NCBI RefSeq assembly: GCF_019710745.1
Contig: NZ_JAHKJW010000022.1
Location: 1-64,000, forward strand
Direction of reading: 5' to 3'
Source of the DNA: Streptomyces beigongshangae
GTDB taxonomy: Bacteria > Actinomycetota > Actinomycetes > Streptomycetales > Streptomycetaceae
Length of the DNA: 64,000 nucleotides
Below are positions 34,845 to 42,357 of the stretch, piece by piece. Numbering within the stretch: the first letter of the stretch is position 1; every line of letters begins with the position of its first letter. The translations under genes and the position numbers were made by a program. The notes below the pieces were generated by a model, which ran no database searches, was not told where the DNA came from, and worked only from the letters and a program-made list of their open reading frames with translations.

Positions 34845-35684
34845 TCACGGCGCCGCCTGGATGTCCCCCCGCGTGGAGGACGCGATGGTCTCGCGGTGGG
34901 CGAAGTCGCCCGGGGGGATGCCGGGGTGGTGCCCGGGACCGGCCGGCGGGGCGGTGGCCGAGGGGTCGAGGGTGAGCCGGGAGACGATGCGGTAGCGGTC
35001 GCCCCGGTAGACCGAGTGGACGTACTCGACGGGCCGCCCCCCGGTGTCCGAGGTGAGCCGCTCGAAGAGCAGCGCCGGGGACAGCTCGGGGACGTCGAGG
35101 AGGTCGGCCTCCGCGCGGGTGACGACGGTCGGCTCGATCGCCTGCACGGCCTCCTGGACGTGCACGCCGTGCTGTTCGCGCAGGTGCTCGTACAGATCGC
35201 CGGCCTCCAGCTCCCGCGCGGACAGGGCCGGGACCAGGTCGGCCCTGATGTGCAGGTGCTCGATGGCCATCGGGACGCCGTCGACCAGGCGCAGCCGCGC
35301 CACGTACACGATCTCGGCGGCGGGCGACATGCGCAGCTTGCGGCCCACGCGCGCGCCGGCCGGGAAGGTGGTGAACTCCAGCAGGCGGCTCGACCAGGTT
35401 CCGGAGGCCCGGGGCGCCGTCATGGCCTGCCGTCCGGAGACGAGCTCCTGGGTGATCTTCTCGGGCGCCACGAACATGCCGCGGCCGTGCTCCCGCACCA
35501 GGAGGCCCGCGGCGACGAGTTCGTCGACCGCCGCCCGCAGGGTCGGGCGGGACACCTCCAGGCGGGCGCACAGGGAGCGTTCGGAGGGGATCGCGTCCCC
35601 CGGACGCCGCGACTCGACGAGATCGAGGATGAAGTCGCGCACCCGCTCCCGCTTGAGCACCGCCCCCGGCGCGTCGCCCTTCAC
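34845..35684 (-). CDS. GntR/HutC-family regulator, DasR-like
   Basis: This 279-residue regulator has the GntR winged helix DAIPSERSLCARLEVSRPTL followed by RAAVDELVAAGLLVREHGRG, and a UTRA ligand domain with VYVARLRLVDGVPMAIEHLH, PTVVTRAEADLL and PVEYVHSVYRGDRYRIV. The last segment closely follows the end of DasR, the GlcNAc-6-phosphate sensor, but the N-terminus differs, so it is a paralogue rather than DasR itself. GTG 35684 is behind AGGGGG. It reads away from a DasABC-like importer; CCAGT/ACTGG half-site dyads lie in the gap (35739, 35873, 35917), which suggests repression of both directions. Confidence 0.88.
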   Translation of the reverse strand: MKGDAPGAVLKRERVRDFILDLVESRRPGDAIPSERSLCARLEVSRPTLRAAVDELVAAGLLVREHGRGMFVAPEKITQELVSGRQAMTAPRASGTWSSRLLEFTTFPAGARVGRKLRMSPAAEIVYVARLRLVDGVPMAIEHLHIRADLVPALSARELEAGDLYEHLREQHGVHVQEAVQAIEPTVVTRAEADLLDVPELSPALLFERLTSDTGGRPVEYVHSVYRGDRYRIVSRLTLDPSATAPPAGPGHHPGIPPGDFAHRETIASSTRGDIQAAP

Positions 35685-35738
35685 CCTGTGCCCCCTCGTA
35701 CGCGCATGGTGCGCCCCCTCGTACACGACATCCCCTTT

Positions 35739-35933
35739 ACCAGTTGACCAGTGGCCGCCCCCGGGCGCGTTCCTGGTCGCGCGAAGTGTAACCGCTGTCC
35801 CGCGGTGATCGTCCGGGTCCCGACCGGATTGGACGCCAAAAAACGGTGCTGCAAGGGGGGTTGACGCCCCTGATTGGTCTATGCCAGTTTCATCCCCGCA
35901 TCGAGAGGTGAGCTGTCCAGTGGACTTCACTGG
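35739..35933. promoter_or_regulatory. Three candidate GntR operators in the divergent gap
   Basis: ACCAGTTGACCAGT at 35739-35752 is near the gntR start. ATTGGTCTATGCCAGT at 35873-35888 resembles the dre site of DasR (ACTGGTCTAGACCACT, 12 of 16 bases the same) and follows a -35-like TTGACG at 35861-35866. CCAGTG-N5-CACTGG at 35917-35933 is a perfect 6-bp dyad. All share the CCAGT/ACTGG half-site, which supports one regulator binding to both promoters. Confidence 0.65.
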
Positions 35934-35968
35934 TCAGGTGGTTGGCTCATGTCCTCCAGAGGTGAACC

Positions 35969-37225
35969 GTGAAGTTCCGCTTGTTTGCCGGTGTGTCCGC
36001 GCTCGTCATGACCGCTGGGCTGAGTGCCTGCGGCGGTTCTTCCGGCGCCTCCGACGGGAACACCACGATCGACGTCTGGCTGATGCGCGACAGCGTCTCG
36101 GACCGCTTCCGGAAGGACTTCGTCGAGGGGTTCGAGGCCGCGCACCCCGACATCGACGTCAAGGTGCAGATCCAGGAGTGGGACGGCATCGGCGAGAAGG
36201 TGACCGCGGCCCTCGCCGGCAGCGACGCACCGGACGTCATCGAGACCGGCAACACCCAGGTCGCCCAGTACGCGCAGAGCGGGGGCCTGCTCGACCTCAG
36301 CGACAAGGTCGGCGAACTCGGGGGCGAGGACTGGCTCGAGGGACTCGCCGAGCCGGGCGCCTACGAGGGCAAGCAGTACGGCATCCCTTTCTACGCGGCG
36401 AACCGCGTCGTCGTCTACCGCACCGACCTCTTCGAGAAGGCCGGCGTGGACGCGGCCGGCATCAGGACCCGCGACCAGTGGATCGCCGCGACGAGGAAGC
36501 TCGACACCGACGGCACGCAGGGCATCTACCTGCCCGGCCAGAACTGGTACACCCTCGCGGGCTTCGTCTGGGACGAGGGCGGCGACCTCGCCGTCGAGTC
36601 CGGGGGGAGGTGGAAGGGCGCCCTGGACACCCCCGAGGCCATCCGCGGCATGGAGTTCTACCGGAAGCTCCAGGCCCTCGGCCGGGGCCCGAAGGACTCC
36701 GACGAGGCCAACCCCCCGCAGGCGGACGTCATGGCCAGGGGAAAGGTCGCGCAGATCGTCTCGGCGCCGGGCGGCGCCACCACGGTCGTCGGGAACAACC
36801 CCGCGTTGAAGGGCAAGCTCGGCTTCTTCCCGATCCCCGGCAAGACCGCCGACGCACCCGGCGCGGTCTTCACCGGCGGCTCCGACCTCGTCATCCCCAC
36901 GGCCTCCGCCGAACAGGACGCGGCCTACACCTTCGTCAAGGAACTCACCGGCGACGCCTGGCAGAAGAAGCTGGCCGTCGCCATGAGCTACGTGCCGAAC
37001 AAGACCACCCTGGCCGGCGCGGTCGCCTCGGACCCGGGCGCCTCGGCCATGGCGGCCGGCGCCGCGGAAGGGCACGCGACGCCCAACACCCCGGGCTGGG
37101 CCGCCGTCGAGGCCAAGAACCCGATCAAGGACTACCTGACCGCCGTACTCACCGGAGGCGATGTGCGCAAGGAGGCCGCGGCGGCGTCCGAGGCCATCAC
37201 CACGGCGATGAACTCCGGTTCCTGA
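35969..37225 (+). CDS. DasA-like sugar-binding lipoprotein of an ABC importer
   Basis: The 418-residue extracellular solute-binding lipoprotein has a signal peptide ending in a lipobox LSAC (Cys about 21). The mature protein follows the SBP family 1 layout with IDVWLMRDSVSDRF, VQIQEWDGIGEKVTAAL, APDVIETGNTQVAQYAQSGG, the conserved IYLPGQNWYTLAGFV and GGSDLVIPTAS. The string APDVxExGNTQxxxYA and the LPGQNWY element are also in S. coelicolor DasA, which binds N,N'-diacetylchitobiose. A chito-oligosaccharide substrate is likely. GTG 35969 lies behind AGAGGTG. The GntR regulator upstream and permeases and a GH20 enzyme downstream complete the module; no ATPase is encoded in it, which suggests a shared MsiK-type ATPase. 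Confidence 0.9.
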   Translation: MKFRLFAGVSALVMTAGLSACGGSSGASDGNTTIDVWLMRDSVSDRFRKDFVEGFEAAHPDIDVKVQIQEWDGIGEKVTAALAGSDAPDVIETGNTQVAQYAQSGGLLDLSDKVGELGGEDWLEGLAEPGAYEGKQYGIPFYAANRVVVYRTDLFEKAGVDAAGIRTRDQWIAATRKLDTDGTQGIYLPGQNWYTLAGFVWDEGGDLAVESGGRWKGALDTPEAIRGMEFYRKLQALGRGPKDSDEANPPQADVMARGKVAQIVSAPGGATTVVGNNPALKGKLGFFPIPGKTADAPGAVFTGGSDLVIPTASAEQDAAYTFVKELTGDAWQKKLAVAMSYVPNKTTLAGAVASDPGASAMAAGAAEGHATPNTPGWAAVEAKNPIKDYLTAVLTGGDVRKEAAAASEAITTAMNSGS

Positions 37226-37254
37226 ACCGTCCGCACACCGCCAGGAGGAGTGCC

Positions 37255-38253
37255 GTGACGGCCGTCCGAGAGCAGACCGTGTCCCAGCCCGTACCGAACA
37301 CCCGGCGGATCCGGCGGACCCGGCGCCCGGCCGGCCCGGGACCGCGGCCCGCGCCGCAGGACCGCGGCCACGGGATCTGGCCGTACGTCCTGATCGCGCC
37401 CGCCGTCCTCGGCACGCTCTACCTGCTGGTCTACCCCCTGGGCCGGGCCGTGGTGATCTCACTGCAGGACTTCGGCCTGCGCCAGCTCGTCCTGGGCGAC
37501 GCGCGGTTCGTCGGGTTCGACAACTACCGGACGCTGCTGGGCGACAGCCGCTTCTGGGAGGTGGTGCGCCGCACCTTCCTCTTCATGGCGGTCGACGTCG
37601 TCCTGATCATGGTGCTGTCCACCCTGGTCGCGCTGATGATCGAGCGCCTGGGCCGGTTCGGCCGGACCGCGGTCCTCAGCGCACTCGTACTGACCTGGGC
37701 GATGCCCGTGATCGCGGCGACCACGGTCTTCCGGTGGCTGTTCCACTCGGAGTTCGGCATCGTCAACGCGGTCCTGACCGACCTGGGGTTCACGTCGTTC
37801 GAGCGCTACGCCTGGTTCGCGCACGGACCGGCCGCCTTCGCCATCCTGATCGCCCTCGTCGTGTGGCAGTCCGTGCCGTTCGCGGCGATCACCCTCTACT
37901 CGGCCCTCACCACCGTCCCGGTCGAGCTGTACGAGTCGGCGCGGCTCGACGGGGCCTCGGGGCCGCGGATCTTCCGGTCCGTCACCTTCCCGGTCGTGCG
38001 GCCGATGTTCCTGCTGGTGTTCTCCCTCGAAGTGATCTGGACGTTCAAGGCGTTCGTCCAGATCTGGGTGATGACCAACGGCGGGCCCGGTGACGCGACC
38101 ACGATCCTGCCCGTGTACGCGGTGCAGACCGCCCTGTCGAGCCAGCGCTACGACCTCGGGTCGGCGGCCTCCATGGTCACCGTCGTCCTGATGTCGGGCG
38201 TGCTCGTCCTCTACTTCCGCCAGATGTTCCGCCAGGAGGACGAGCGCGCATGA
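37255..38253 (+). CDS. Sugar ABC importer permease (MalF/DasB-like)
   Basis: The 332-residue membrane protein has an Arg/Pro-rich N-terminus and six hydrophobic segments. The cytoplasmic EAA-type coupling loop is LYESARLDGASGPRIFRSVT, near residues 222-241, which docks with the ATPase. GTG 37255 is behind AGGAGGAG. It sits 29 bases after the binding protein gene and overlaps the next permease gene by four bases. It is expected to carry chito-oligosaccharide with its partner. Confidence 0.93.
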   Translation: MTAVREQTVSQPVPNTRRIRRTRRPAGPGPRPAPQDRGHGIWPYVLIAPAVLGTLYLLVYPLGRAVVISLQDFGLRQLVLGDARFVGFDNYRTLLGDSRFWEVVRRTFLFMAVDVVLIMVLSTLVALMIERLGRFGRTAVLSALVLTWAMPVIAATTVFRWLFHSEFGIVNAVLTDLGFTSFERYAWFAHGPAAFAILIALVVWQSVPFAAITLYSALTTVPVELYESARLDGASGPRIFRSVTFPVVRPMFLLVFSLEVIWTFKAFVQIWVMTNGGPGDATTILPVYAVQTALSSQRYDLGSAASMVTVVLMSGVLVLYFRQMFRQEDERA

Positions 38254-39089
38254 GCACCGTACGGCCCCGCATCCGCCGCCTGCCGCTGAACGCCGCCGCC
38301 GCCGTCACGGTCGTGCTGTGCCTGTTCCCGGTCTACTGGATGGTCGCCACCGCGTTCACACCGAACCGCGACATCCAGTCCGCCGATCCCGGCCTGTTCC
38401 CGCGCGCCTGGACGCTCGACCACTTCCGCACCGCCGTGGGCGCCGACGGCTTCGGCCTGTTCTGGCGCAACAGCGTCCTCGTCACCCTGGGCGCCGTCCT
38501 GCTCTCCCTGCTCATCGCGCTCGGCGCCGCCTACGCGGTGGCCCGGATGCGGTGGAGGGGCCGCCGGCAGTTCATGCTGATGGTCTTCATCGCCCAGATG
38601 GCGCCCTGGGAATCACTGATCATCCCGGTCTACATCATCTCCCGGGACACCGGCATGCTCGACCGGCTGCCGACCCTGACCCTCGTCTACTTCATGATGA
38701 CGCTGCCCTTCACCGTCATCGTCCTGCGCGGCTTCATCGGCACGATCCCCCCGGAGCTGGAGGAGTCCGCCCAGGTCGACGGCTGCACCCGGCTCGGCGC
38801 GTTCCGGCACATCGCGTTCCCGCTGCTGGCGCCGGGGCTCATGGCCACCTCGCTGTTCGGCTACATCACCGCCTGGAACGAGTTCGCCTACGCCAACTTC
38901 CTCATCATCAAACAGCAGGACAGCCGCACGCTGCCCGTGTGGCTGTCCTCCTTCCAGAACGTCTTCGGCACCGACTGGGGCGCCACCATGGCCGCCTCCG
39001 CCCTCTTCGCCGCCCCGGCGCTCGTGGTGTTCCTGCTGCTCCAGCGCCATGTCAGCGCGGGCTTCGCCGCCGGCGCGGTCAAGGGCTGA
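38250..39089 (+). CDS. Sugar ABC importer permease (MalG/DasC-like)
   Basis: The 279-residue membrane protein has six hydrophobic segments, with NREIQ-like NRDIQ early and the EAA loop PPELEESAQVDGCTRLGAFR near 166-185. ATG 38250 overlaps the previous stop (ATGA), so it is translationally coupled with its partner permease. It forms the heterodimeric channel of the importer. The GH20 gene starts 67 bases downstream. Confidence 0.93.
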   Translation: MSTVRPRIRRLPLNAAAAVTVVLCLFPVYWMVATAFTPNRDIQSADPGLFPRAWTLDHFRTAVGADGFGLFWRNSVLVTLGAVLLSLLIALGAAYAVARMRWRGRRQFMLMVFIAQMAPWESLIIPVYIISRDTGMLDRLPTLTLVYFMMTLPFTVIVLRGFIGTIPPELEESAQVDGCTRLGAFRHIAFPLLAPGLMATSLFGYITAWNEFAYANFLIIKQQDSRTLPVWLSSFQNVFGTDWGATMAASALFAAPALVVFLLLQRHVSAGFAAGAVKG

Positions 39090-39156
39090 ACCCTTCGCGC
39101 ACCGTCCGCACCTCCCCCGTGCACTTCCCCCGCGACCGCAGTTCCGGAGGCGATCC

Positions 39157-40689
39157 GTGCCCGCACAGGCATCCGTACCGACCCTCGTCCCCCGTCCCGC
39201 CGAGGCCGTGTTCCGGCCGGGGCACTTCACGCTCGACGCCGGCACCGCACTGCGTATCGGCGAAGGCGCCGGACCGGCCGCGGACCTGCTGCGCACCCTG
39301 CTGGCGCCCGCCACCGGGCTGCCCCTGCCACCGTCCCCGGACGGGCGGTTCGCCCTCGCGCTCGACACCGGATCCGGCAGCCTGGGCGAGGAGGGGTACG
39401 CGCTCACCGTCGACCCGCACGGCGTGCTGCTGCGCGCCGCGCACCCCACCGGCCTCCTGCGCGGCGTCCAGACGGTCCGCCAGCTCCTGCCGCCGCACGC
39501 CCTGTCGGCGGCTCCCCGGCGCGGCACCCGATGGTCGCTGCCGTGCGCCGACATCACCGACGTGCCCCGGCACCCCTGGCGCGGCGCGATGCTGGACGTG
39601 GCCCGCCACTTCCAGCCCGTCTCCTACCTGCGCCGGTACGTAGACCTGCTCGCCCTGCACAAGATCAGCGTGTTCCACCTGCACCTAACGGACGACCAGG
39701 GCTGGCGCATGCCGGTGGCCGCCCTCCCCCGGCTCACCGAGGTCGGCGGCCGGCGCGCCGAGTCCCAGAAGGGCCCGGACGGCAGCGGCGCGTACGACGG
39801 CGTCCCGCACGGCGGGGCGTACACGCGGGCCGAACTGACCGGGCTGGTCGAGTACGCCGCCGCCCGCGGTGTCACCGTCGTGCCGGAGATCGAGATGCCC
39901 GGGCACGTACGCGCCGCCCTCGCCGCCTACCCGCACCTGGGCAACCACCCGGAGCGCACCCTCGACGTCTGGACACGCTGGGGCGTGTGCGACACCGTGC
40001 TCGGCGTCCACGACGAGGCGCTCGACTTCTGCCGCACCGTCCTCGACGAGGTCATGGACGTCTTCCCCTCGCCGTACGTCCACATCGGCGGCGAGGAGTG
40101 CCCCACCACCGAGTGGACGCACAGCGCCCTCGCCCGGGAGCGGGCGGCGGCGGAGGGCCTGCCGGACCCCGGGGCGCTGCACGGCTGGTTCCTGGGGAGG
40201 ATCGGCGAGCACCTCGTGCGGCACGGCCGGCGACCGGTCGGCTGGGCCGAGACCGGGACCGAACTGCCCCGCGACTTCACGGTGATGACGTGGCGCGATC
40301 CGGCCCACACCCTGACGGCGGCCCGCCGCGGGCACCCCGTGGTCAACGCCCACCACCGGGCCACCTACCTCGACTACGCCCGGAGCGAAGCCCCGCACGA
40401 GCCGCCCGCCCAGCCCGGGGCCGTCGTCGGTCTGCGCGCCGTCCACGCCCACGACCCCGTGCCCGAGGGGGCGGACGACGAGGCGGCCGGGCGGGTGCTG
40501 GGCACCCAGGCCCAGCTGTGGACCGAGTTCGTCACCACGCCCGCCCACATCGAGTACCTCACCTATCCGCGGCTCTGCGCCCTCGCCGACCGCGGCTGGA
40601 GCGGCGCGGGCGACTGGGCCGACTTCCGGACCCGGCTCGACGGGCACACGGTCCGGCTCGACGCGCTCGGCGTCCCCCGCCGCCCCTGA
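39157..40689 (+). CDS. GH20 beta-N-acetylhexosaminidase with EE instead of DE
   Basis: The 510-residue enzyme has a GH20b-like N-terminal domain (1-145) and a TIM barrel with HLHLTDDQGWRMPVAALPRL (near 170), VVPEIEMPGHVRAAL and the late aromatic residue in GTQAQLWTEFV. The catalytic motif is VHIGGEECPTTEW near 309-321: the acid/base Glu is kept, but the preceding Asp that normally assists the 2-acetamido group is Glu. No signal peptide is seen, so the enzyme is probably intracellular and splits imported chitobiose to GlcNAc. GTG 39157 has GGAGG before it. The order binding protein-permease-permease-GH20 is that of the das locus (dasABC-dasD). Confidence 0.92.
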   Translation: MPAQASVPTLVPRPAEAVFRPGHFTLDAGTALRIGEGAGPAADLLRTLLAPATGLPLPPSPDGRFALALDTGSGSLGEEGYALTVDPHGVLLRAAHPTGLLRGVQTVRQLLPPHALSAAPRRGTRWSLPCADITDVPRHPWRGAMLDVARHFQPVSYLRRYVDLLALHKISVFHLHLTDDQGWRMPVAALPRLTEVGGRRAESQKGPDGSGAYDGVPHGGAYTRAELTGLVEYAAARGVTVVPEIEMPGHVRAALAAYPHLGNHPERTLDVWTRWGVCDTVLGVHDEALDFCRTVLDEVMDVFPSPYVHIGGEECPTTEWTHSALARERAAAEGLPDPGALHGWFLGRIGEHLVRHGRRPVGWAETGTELPRDFTVMTWRDPAHTLTAARRGHPVVNAHHRATYLDYARSEAPHEPPAQPGAVVGLRAVHAHDPVPEGADDEAAGRVLGTQAQLWTEFVTTPAHIEYLTYPRLCALADRGWSGAGDWADFRTRLDGHTVRLDALGVPRRP

Positions 40690-40737
40690 CCCCCTCCTCC
40701 CCTGCTCCCTCCTCTCTTTCTCCCCCCACCCGTCCGA
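40690..40737 (+). other. Pyrimidine tract upstream of the GH16 gene
   Basis: The coding strand is almost purely C and T for 48 bases; the only purine is G40704, and 40705-40737 is uninterrupted C/T. It lies directly after the GH20 stop and 37 bases before the GH16 start. Such a tract could favour an unusual DNA structure, a Rho-type site or simply be drift; no role is shown. Confidence 0.6.
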
Positions 40738-40773
40738 TTCCGGGAACCACCCCACCTTTCTGGAAGGAACACC

Positions 40774-42189
40774 ATGAGACTCACCAGGAACCGGCTGCGC
40801 GCCACCGCCCGCACCGCCGTCGCGCTGGCCATGGGCGCCGCCGCGCTCACGGCACTCCCCGTCACCGCGAGCGCCGCCGCCGACGGACTGAGCGTCCAGT
40901 ACCGTACGAGCGCCACCGGAGCCCGCGCCGACCAGGCCGAGCCCTGGTTCAGGGTGAAGAACACCGGCACGGCGAGCGTGCAGCTCAGCGGCGTCAAGGT
41001 GCGCTACTACTTCAAGGCCGACTCGGCGGGCGCGGACTACCGCTTCGCCTGCTCCTGGGCCGTCAAGGGCTGCGCCAACGTCACGGGCACCTTCGGCACA
41101 CCGGCCAACCCCACCGCCACGGCCGACCGCTACCTGGAGATCGGCTTCACCCCCGGCGCCGGCTCGCTCGCCCCGGGCGCCGACACCGGCGACCTCCAGC
41201 TGCGCTTCCACCAGTCGAACTGGGCGTCGCTGAACCAGGGCGACGACTACTCCTTCGGCGGCTCCCAGACGTCCTACGGCGACTGGTCCAAGGTCACGGC
41301 GCACCTGTCCGGCGCCACCCTGTGGGGTCAGGCCCCCGGGGGCAACGGGCCGACGGACCCGCCCACCGACCCGCCGGCCGACGCCGCCACGCTGTTCGAC
41401 GACTTCAACTACAGCGGTCACACCGACCCGAGGATCCCGGCGAACGGCTGGAGCGTGCGCTCCAACCCCGGCGGCCCCGGCGTGCCCGGCGCCACCTGGG
41501 CGCCCGAGAACGTCACCTTCGCCACCACGGGCGGCAACTCCCTCATGACCCTGGAGACCTCCACCGCCGGCACCGCGGCGAGCACCGAGCAGACCGAGAT
41601 CCTCACCAGGGCGACGAAGTTCAAGAACGGCACCTACGCCGCCCGGGTCAGGTTCAGCGACGCGCCCAAGTACGGCCCGGACGGCGACCGCCTCGTCCAG
41701 ACGTTCTTCACCATCAACGACCTCAAGGCGCCGATGGCGGACGACTACGCCGAGTACGACTTCGAGTACCTGCCCAACGGCGGCTGGGGCGAGCCGGCCA
41801 ACATCCTCTACACGACGTCCTGGGAGACCTACCAGGCCGACCCGTGGGTGGCGGTCAACCAGCACAGCGAGGTCCGCCAGAGCTACAGCGGCTGGCACGA
41901 CCTGGTGCTGACCATCGACGACAGCAGCATCAAGTACTACGTCGACGGGCAGCTCTTCGGCACGCACGGCGCCGCGTACCTCCCGGAGCGGCCGATGTCG
42001 ATCAACTTCAACCAGTGGATGATCGACCTCGCGGGCCAGACCAGCACCACCCCGCGGGCGTACGACCAGCAGGTCGACTACGTCCTGCACGTCAAGGACC
42101 AGGTGCTGACCCCGGCACAGGTCACCACCAGGCTCAACGCGTTCCGCAGCGCGGGCACCACGTTCCAGGACACCGTCCCGGGCAGCTGA
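40774..42189 (+). CDS. Secreted CBM3-GH16 carbohydrate-active protein
   Basis: The protein has 471 residues. Residues 1-35 are a signal peptide (TARTAVALAMGAAALTALPV then ASAA). Residues 36-185 form a family 3 carbohydrate-binding module (VKVRYYFKADS; CSWAVKGCANVTGTFG; the surface HQSNWASLNQGDDYSFGG) that normally binds crystalline cellulose or chitin. A Pro/Asp/Thr linker (186-203) joins it to a GH16 domain with the ExDxE catalytic motif AEYDFEYLPNGGWG near 326 and the aromatic strand YYVDGQLFGTHG. It should hydrolyse or transglycosylate a beta-glucan outside the cell. ATG 40774 is behind GGAAGGA. The preceding das-like genes and this enzyme suggest polysaccharide breakdown, but the promoter region is separate. 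Confidence 0.9.
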   Translation: MRLTRNRLRATARTAVALAMGAAALTALPVTASAAADGLSVQYRTSATGARADQAEPWFRVKNTGTASVQLSGVKVRYYFKADSAGADYRFACSWAVKGCANVTGTFGTPANPTATADRYLEIGFTPGAGSLAPGADTGDLQLRFHQSNWASLNQGDDYSFGGSQTSYGDWSKVTAHLSGATLWGQAPGGNGPTDPPTDPPADAATLFDDFNYSGHTDPRIPANGWSVRSNPGGPGVPGATWAPENVTFATTGGNSLMTLETSTAGTAASTEQTEILTRATKFKNGTYAARVRFSDAPKYGPDGDRLVQTFFTINDLKAPMADDYAEYDFEYLPNGGWGEPANILYTTSWETYQADPWVAVNQHSEVRQSYSGWHDLVLTIDDSSIKYYVDGQLFGTHGAAYLPERPMSINFNQWMIDLAGQTSTTPRAYDQQVDYVLHVKDQVLTPAQVTTRLNAFRSAGTTFQDTVPGS

Positions 42190-42207
42190 CCGGCTCCGTG
42201 CGGTGAA

Positions 42208-42243
42208 CCCCGTCCGCGGCGCCCCCGGGTGCCGCGGACGGGG
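42208..42243 (+). terminator. Hairpin after the GH16 gene
   Basis: CCCCGTCCGCGGC (42208-42220) pairs perfectly with GCCGCGGACGGGG (42231-42243) around a ten-base loop, 18 bases past the stop. Confidence 0.8.
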
Positions 42244-42357
42244 CGCGGCGGACCGGTGGCCCGTGGACCTCGGAGGTACGTCCCGGGGACTACGTGCCGC
42301 CCGGATTTCCACCACGGGTCCGATGACGACCGCCGGGTGCCCCTCAAGAGTGGGGGC

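Noticed and set aside
34705-35571. Upstream extension of the TerD frame
   Set aside because: It lies across the terD promoter and antisense or out of frame to the GntR gene. TerD proteins begin at the equivalent of ATG 34704.
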